From Chloroflexota bacterium (GTDB taxonomy: Bacteria; Chloroflexota; Anaerolineae; B4-G1): 11,959 nt of DNA. The translations under genes and the position numbers were made by a program. The notes under the pieces were generated by a model that did not search any database, was not told the origin of the DNA, and worked only from the letters and a program-made list of their open reading frames with translations. Positions 8,504 to 11,959 of the stretch are shown piece by piece (positions within the stretch are counted from its first letter, which is position 1; each line of letters opens with the position of its first letter). The stretch covers positions 1 through 11,959 of the forward strand of contig JAAEPW010001202.1 in the NCBI GenBank assembly GCA_024232355.1, given 5' to 3'.

Positions 8504-8538
8504 TTTCTTCCTCTCTTGATTCTATTCAGACGCGGTTG

Positions 8539-9012
8539 CTATGTGGTACGACCTTGGCCCTTGACACGGTTGCCTGTATCCACGACGATGTTTCCGCCTA
8601 TGATCTCGACGTCGAACTCGTCCATATCGCGCGAGGCGGGGGACGAAATGAGCGTGCCGTCCTGGGTATACTGAGAGCCGTGGCACGGGCAGGTAAAACC
8701 TTCATCCGAATGGCGCAGCAAGCAACCCAGGTGAGTGCAGACCTGGTACAGGGCCTTGAACTCGTCTCCCTGACGCACCAAGAAGAACTTGCCGTCTCGG
8801 ATCGTTGTCACCGATCCATCTTCAAATTCTTCCACCTTGCCGACGACAAACTTGCCGCCAAACTCGCCCTCTTTGAAGCGAGGGTAGGCAAAGGCTACCG
8901 CCGCGCCACCCGAACCGACTGCGACGGCGGTGAGCGATGACAGCCAGGCATAATAAAGAAACTCCCGTCTGGTGACATTATCCTTTTGCTGGGACGTACT
9001 CTCTGTAGACAT
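8539..9012 (-). CDS. Rieske [2Fe-2S] iron-sulfur protein
   Basis: This is the Rieske subunit, which takes an electron from quinol at the Qo site and passes it to cytochrome c. Residues 15-19 (RREFL) form a twin-arginine motif before a hydrophobic helix at about 23-43, so it is Tat-exported and stays anchored by this helix. Cluster-binding boxes are C92-T-H94-L-G-C97 and C108-P-C110-H111-G-S113, with Y115 next to the second box; C97 and C108 would form the stabilising disulfide. S113 and Y115 are the hydrogen-bond donors that raise the potential in classical high-potential Rieske proteins. Length (157 aa) is normal for a bacterial Rieske subunit. An AGGAGG lies 11 nt before the ATG; a closer ATG is out of frame. 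Cytochrome b follows after 35 bp. Confidence 0.96.
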   Translation of the reverse strand: MSTESTSQQKDNVTRREFLYYAWLSSLTAVAVGSGGAAVAFAYPRFKEGEFGGKFVVGKVEEFEDGSVTTIRDGKFFLVRQGDEFKALYQVCTHLGCLLRHSDEGFTCPCHGSQYTQDGTLISSPASRDMDEFDVEIIGGNIVVDTGNRVKGQGRTT

Positions 9013-9062
9013 CTTGACATTTTCCTCCTATATTATGTATTTCGTGGTGATTGACATGATCA

Positions 9063-9085
9063 TCGATACAAACAAGCTGTATCGA
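9063..9085. other. Perfect 8-bp hairpin between CBS and Rieske genes
   Basis: TCGATACA (9063-9070) and TGTATCGA (9078-9085) are perfect inverted repeats around a 7-nt loop. The hairpin starts just after the CBS gene stop in the 81-bp gap before the Rieske gene. No T tract follows on the minus strand. It could stabilise or process the transcript between the regulatory and respiratory genes, or be a protein site; the palindrome ATGATCAT (9056-9063) adjoins it. Confidence 0.4.
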
Positions 9086-9093
9086 AGGATATC

Positions 9094-9537
9094 TCACGTT
9101 ATGCTAGTGTGCTCGAGAATGTAATGTTCAAGTTGCTGTATCAAGACTTGTTGTTCCGAGATGGTGACCTTGACCAAATCCCCAATCGAAACGACACCAA
9201 TCAACTGGTCGTCTTTGAGCACCGGCAGGTGTCGGATATGCTTGGCCGTCATCAGTGCCATACATTTTTCGACGGTCTCGTTGGGAGTGGTATAAATTAC
9301 GGGAGACGTCATAGTTTCTCTCACCAACGTCTCCTTGGACGATTTTCCTTTCAGAATGACCTTTCTGGCATAATCCCGCTCTGAAATAATGCCGATCAGT
9401 TTCCCGTCCTGGAGTACCAGCAAAGCCCCTACTTCCTTGTCGGCCATTAGTTCAATGGCATCATAAACTGACACACCCGGTGCAATGGACCAGATGTTGT
9501 ATCCCTTGGTTTCCAAAACGTGTTTGACGAGTTTCAT
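9094..9537 (-). CDS. Tandem CBS-domain protein
   Basis: A 147-aa soluble protein consisting of one CBS pair (Bateman module). CBS1 spans about residues 12-60 and ends with SERD (52-55); CBS2 spans about 77-126 and ends with SIGD (117-120). These [ST]xxD motifs are the usual ribose-contacting positions for adenosine nucleotides, so AMP/ADP/ATP or a related ligand is likely, but which one cannot be read from the sequence. A short C-terminal helix follows (127-143). No enzymatic, transport or DNA-binding domain is attached. The ATG is preceded by AGGAGG with about 7 nt spacing. It lies 81 bp before the Rieske gene and about 150 bp after the degenerate receiver gene. By context it may report energy state to the respiratory module; that is inference. 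Confidence 0.9.
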   Translation of the reverse strand: MKLVKHVLETKGYNIWSIAPGVSVYDAIELMADKEVGALLVLQDGKLIGIISERDYARKVILKGKSSKETLVRETMTSPVIYTTPNETVEKCMALMTAKHIRHLPVLKDDQLIGVVSIGDLVKVTISEQQVLIQQLEHYILEHTSIT

Positions 9538-9689
9538 AGGTCAACCTCCTTACGGATCGTTCAACAACAACCTCGTACTTTTCAACTCGTTTCCTATGCA
9601 AAAATGCTTGGCAAGTACGACGTTATTTCTGAACAACGCCTTACCTATACATCAATCGAGATGGCACTCACCCACCGGTGCAGTAACGT

Positions 9690-10052
9690 TCATTCGTCAC
9701 CGTCCGCCGTTGACAGCATCCGAATGGCATGTAGGAGACTCGTTCTCGTTGCGACCACCTGTTCGCTCCGGTAGACATGGACCACAGTTTCTTTCAGGCC
9801 AACGCGGATGATTGGCATATCGGGATAGGTCCGCAGGGCACGAGATAGCAGATCGGCATTGATCGAACTTTCCTCAGTTATGATGATCACATCGGGATGG
9901 ATCGCTTCGATGCAAGCTGTAACGTCTACACTCGTCGCGTGAGGACCGAGTACTTTGAGATCGCTCTCTCGCTCCAGAATATCGCAGATCCCCTGGAGGA
10001 ATAGTCCCTGACTGCCAATGAGCAATATCCGCTGTTGCTTCACATCAATCAC
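9690..10052 (-). CDS. Degenerate (pseudo-) receiver domain protein
   Basis: A 120-aa protein with the beta-alpha layout of a NarL-type receiver (ILLIGSQGLFLQGICDILE at 9-27, then HPDVIII at 52-58), but without the phosphorylation residues. The acidic pair is replaced by G13 S14, the phosphoacceptor strand reads IIITEES with T59 near the Asp position, and no Thr/Lys switch pair is obvious. It therefore probably cannot be phosphorylated in the usual way. There is no helix-turn-helix. The start is GTG at 10050-10052, overlapping the end of the upstream cNMP-like gene by 8 bp, so translational coupling is likely. The two proteins may act together. A signalling or scaffold role is inference. Confidence 0.75.
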   Translation of the reverse strand: MIDVKQQRILLIGSQGLFLQGICDILERESDLKVLGPHATSVDVTACIEAIHPDVIIITEESSINADLLSRALRTYPDMPIIRVGLKETVVHVYRSEQVVATRTSLLHAIRMLSTADGDE

Positions 10053-10503
10053 ACACCGTTTCCATCACCAGAGTCCGCATAGTGCTCAACCGATAGCTTA
10101 TGACGTGTGCCACTCGCTTCATTACTTGGTAGCCCACCACGGAGTTTTGCTCCAAATAGGCCACCAACGCCTGGCCATCCAGGGCAATGGCACGCACATC
10201 ACTCATCGCTTGTGCGGCAGCCGTATAGTAACCCGACCCGATGACTGCCGACCAGCCAAAGGCCTGGCCCGGCGATTTTAACAGGGATATAGTCAGTGAT
10301 GTAGGTCGTGACGTGGGGGAAACGAACAAAAGTATGGTTCCCTCCTGCAATAGATAGATATAGTTGACTGGGTGTCCCTCGGCAAAGATAATTGTCTCCG
10401 AGGAGAACGACTTTTCGTGACATAGGTTAGCGATGGCGGCTAATGCATTGTCGGGTAATCCTTCAAGCATATCAGTTTTGGACAACGTTTGAATTGTAAT
10501 CAT
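10045..10503 (-). CDS. Stand-alone cyclic-nucleotide-binding-like (Crp N-domain) protein
   Basis: A 152-aa protein matching only the effector-binding half of Crp/Fnr regulators: a jelly roll from about residue 8 to 115 (IIFAEGHPVNYIYLLQEG at about 38-55) followed by a helix (about 120-145) that would be the dimer helix. There is no DNA-binding domain. The phosphate-binding cassette is degenerate: FGW at 82-84 instead of FGE, and a Tyr/Thr where the conserved Arg should be, so ordinary cAMP binding is unlikely. It has no Fnr-like N-terminal Cys cluster. The start chosen is the ATG at 10501-10503, with GGAGG 7 nt upstream; a longer frame from TTG 10518 would translate that ribosome-binding site. 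It overlaps the degenerate receiver gene by 8 bp. The ligand is unknown. Confidence 0.82.
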   Translation of the reverse strand: MITIQTLSKTDMLEGLPDNALAAIANLCHEKSFSSETIIFAEGHPVNYIYLLQEGTILLFVSPTSRPTSLTISLLKSPGQAFGWSAVIGSGYYTAAAQAMSDVRAIALDGQALVAYLEQNSVVGYQVMKRVAHVISYRLSTMRTLVMETVCD

Positions 10504-10561
10504 CAGTTTCCTCCTCAATCAGAATCTGGCAAGGTACTCATGATAGCCCACATCGCGGCGT

Positions 10562-10858
10562 CTAGAGCACCGCTGCATTCACCGTTCTCATCCGCATCAT
10601 CAGTGCGGCACTTGTCTCGCTGAACGCGCACCATCGCTCTAACCCGTTACACATAATCCGGATCGTCTCTCCGGCTTGTGGCGGGGTGTCCCGAAGAATA
10701 CCCAGCGCGATGCTAAAATCTTTGTCCGCCCACTTGGCATAGTTGTGTCCGGTGTAACTAATCCAATACATGTCGCTGGCCTTGGGCGCATTTTCTTGCC
10801 TCTGCACGAAAACGTTCCCACCACCAAGATAATGAATACCCCTCCAGTATAAGGGCAT
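10562..10858 (-). CDS. Unrecognised small protein upstream of the cNMP-like gene
   Basis: A 98-aa frame I do not recognise. The composition looks protein-like: aromatic-rich middle (MYWISYTGHNYAKWADKDF), two Cys (MCNGLERWCAF) and a helical C-terminus (SAALMMRMRTV). No signal peptide, transmembrane helix or known motif is seen. It ends 58 bp before the cNMP-like gene on the same strand, so could be the first gene of that unit. The start is uncertain: the ATG at 10858 has no good Shine-Dalgarno and lies between the -35 and -10 of a plausible promoter. A GTG at 10807 (codon 18), after a GGTGG, is an alternative. Confidence 0.5.
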   Translation of the reverse strand: MPLYWRGIHYLGGGNVFVQRQENAPKASDMYWISYTGHNYAKWADKDFSIALGILRDTPPQAGETIRIMCNGLERWCAFSETSAALMMRMRTVNAAVL

Positions 10859-10875
10859 ACACTACCCTACGTCAA
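10846..10875 (-). promoter_or_regulatory. Candidate sigma70-type promoter for the small-gene unit
   Basis: On the minus strand, TTGACG (10870-10875) and TATACT (10846-10851) are separated by 18 bp, close to the sigma70 consensus. Transcription would begin near 10839, inside the nominal 5' end of the 98-aa frame. It would serve the small regulatory genes and perhaps the respiratory genes beyond. Confidence 0.4.
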
Positions 10876-10923
10876 TCATTCTCGACGTAAGTCACGAGTG
10901 AAAAAGGAATGGTCTTGAAAGCG

Positions 10924-10940
10924 TCTCTTGTATCAAGAGA
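10924..10940. promoter_or_regulatory. 17-bp palindrome, candidate operator
   Basis: TCTCTTG and CAAGAGA are perfect 7-bp arms around the 3-nt centre TAT. The size and symmetry fit a dimeric regulator site. It resembles, but does not match, the Fnr/Dnr consensus (half-sites TTGAT and ATCAA with 4 nt between). It lies about 50 bp upstream of the candidate -35, so activation from this position is possible. Confidence 0.45.
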
Positions 10941-10972
10941 ATTAATTCGCCAATATCGCATAATTAATTCTC
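10937..10972. repeat. 11-bp perfect inverted repeat, 14-nt spacer
   Basis: GAGAATTAATT (10937-10947) and AATTAATTCTC (10962-10972) are perfect inverted repeats. The left arm overlaps the right arm of the 17-bp palindrome by four bases. Two exact symmetries sharing an arm in an AT-rich gap point to a compound regulator site or a mutually exclusive pair of stems. Confidence 0.6.
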
Positions 10973-11198
10973 CATCAGATTGTGCTGGCCGAAAAGAACA
11001 TCCGTTCGGATACCGACAAAAGTGAAAGTATACCAAAAACGGTCATAGAGTTACATTTTCAAAGGTCTGGAATTTGAGTGTCAACAGGCTGGAAAGTTCT
11101 TGTTTGTACTTGCCCGTAGAGTGTAAAAACCTCATCCTGAGAAAACCTACTCGAAACAGTGTGATCTCAACTCGATTTCAACTGCGTTTTCTGGTACA

Positions 11199-11826
11199 AT
11201 GGTAGCATTCTTCGACTGGAGGCACAAACAAATAGGTTGGTTCATTCTGTCATACCTATTCTCAACACTAATATCGCTCGTAAGTATCGGTCGTCTGTCC
11301 GAACAGGAAAAAGACCTGGAAATCCTCCTCTTGCGCCATCAATTGGCTATCCTGGAACGGAAACTCGACAAGCCAGTCAAGCCGAACCGAGAAGCTGACA
11401 CTGACTATTCTGACAGCCAGATTGAGGCAAGTGACGCACCGATCAGCGAGCAAACTCCGCGACGTCATCCGCATCGTCCGACCGGAGACAGTACTAAAAT
11501 GGCATCAGAAACGGAAACAGAAAGGGGGGCAACCGCGCATCAGTTAGGAGATTGATGACCTGATAGTCCAAATGGCCCAAGAAAACTCGCGTTGAGGATA
11601 CGGCAAGATCGAGGGAGAGCTACTCAAACTGGGCTTTGAGGTGTCCGAGTTTCACGTGCGTGACGTGCTCAATCGTCACCACATCACCCTTGCTCCGGTT
11701 CGGAGCTCCAGCAGCTGGCGTCATCTGATGACCCATTACAAGGAACACCTCATCACCTGCGACTTTTTCACTGTGGAGACACTGGCCTTGAAGACTCCGT
11801 ACATCCTCCATAGATTCCAAAAGTAA
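11199..11826 (+). pseudogene. Decayed, truncated rve-type transposase
   Basis: Remnant of an insertion-sequence transposase of the integrase (DDE/rve) kind. The first frame (from ATG 11199) carries the usual N-terminus: hydrophobic start, then LEILLLRHQLAILERK at about residues 40-55. After roughly 11390 the frame shifts by one base, and the original reading continues as LTILTARLRQV, then RIVRPETVLKWHQKR. In that frame TAG (at the RIS/EIDDL junction) and TGA (at the ENSR/GYGKI junction) interrupt it, both explicable by C-to-T or G-to-A changes from CAG and TGG. GKIEGELLKLGFEVSE and a final CDFFTVETL block (first Asp of the DDE triad) follow, then the frame ends at a TAA at 11824-11826 without the rest of the catalytic core. 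It is non-functional. The IS family and terminal repeats could not be determined. Confidence 0.85.
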
Positions 11827-11863
11827 TTCCGACCTTTAACAGCAATACCCGTGAATGAGTGAC

Positions 11864-11876
11864 TGCTCAGTGAGCA
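11864..11876. other. 13-bp palindrome downstream of the transposase relic
   Basis: TGCTCA and TGAGCA flank a single G. It lies 38 bp past the relic's stop, in the last 133 bp of the window, where no gene was seen. It might be chance or part of an element end. Confidence 0.2.
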
Positions 11877-11959
11877 TAGTAATGAGACCGAGACTTGGGA
11901 TAAATCTATTCTGGAGGCGAACTACTTGTCTAACTGGGTAAACTCGCGTATCCTTGGGG

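Larger units (their letters stand above)
10859..11198. other. Intergenic region between divergent units
   Basis: A 340-bp region without a convincing gene, between the leftward small-gene unit and the rightward transposase relic. It is AT-richer than the genes. It contains the palindromes at 10924-10972 and a shorter inverted repeat TACGTC/GACGTA (10868-10873, 10884-10889). From about 10980 to 11198 nothing recognisable was seen; the left end of the insertion element must lie here but could not be fixed. Confidence 0.6.

Noticed and set aside
7766..8674. 302-aa open frame on the plus strand across cytochrome b and Rieske genes
   Set aside because: It spans two well-supported genes in antisense and is rich in His/Gln/Arg with no recognisable fold.
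10639..10827. 62-aa minus-strand frame overlapping the 98-aa frame
   Set aside because: It has a TTG start and an Arg/Pro-rich composition; the overlapping frame looks more protein-like and ends nearer the next gene.
10909..11025. 38-aa plus-strand frame in the intergenic region
   Set aside because: Its purine-rich stretch abuts the ATG with almost no spacing, it crosses both palindromes, and it resembles nothing known.

Overview
The window reads as part of a bacterial respiratory gene cluster, almost all of it on the minus strand. The host is probably a member of the Chloroflexota. This is inferred from the style of the secreted repeat protein, the b6-type spacing in the cytochrome b, and an rve-type transposase remnant. 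The assignment is tentative because the window holds no rRNA or other phylogenetic marker. No tRNA, rRNA or CRISPR array was seen.

Layout in transcription order (right to left). The right end (about 11199-11826, plus strand) holds a decayed, truncated transposase. A 340-bp intergenic region (10859-11198) follows, with two overlapping palindromes near its left side. Next come four small genes: an unrecognised 98-aa ORF with a sigma70-like promoter over its 5' end, a stand-alone cyclic-nucleotide-binding-like domain (10045-10503), a degenerate receiver domain (9690-10052) overlapping it by 8 bp, and a two-CBS-domain protein (9094-9537). The respiratory core follows: a Tat-exported Rieske protein (8539-9012), a fused cytochrome b/subunit IV (6941-8503) and a triheme membrane cytochrome c (5664-6944). 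A ferritin-like/receiver fusion (4604-5470) comes next, then a full-length cytoplasmic-type nitrate reductase alpha subunit, NarG (855-4469). The left edge cuts a secreted protein (1-816) with a GTG start, which follows narG by only 38 bp.

How the parts may work together. The Rieske/cytochrome b/cytochrome c genes encode a quinol-oxidising bc-type complex carrying its own triheme electron exit. NarG is the molybdenum catalytic subunit of a membrane-bound nitrate reductase, or of the closely related cytoplasmic-facing nitrite oxidoreductase. Its usual partners NarH, NarJ and NarI are absent from the window. Four small proteins with sensing or signalling folds, none with a recognisable DNA-binding output, lie around this respiratory set. 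They suggest control by ligand binding and protein contact, but this is inference.

Most notable are the diiron-like ferritin domain fused to a CheY-type receiver, narG without narH, the group of output-less signalling proteins, the APWY Qo motif in cytochrome b, and a duplicated 3' tail of the cytochrome c gene.
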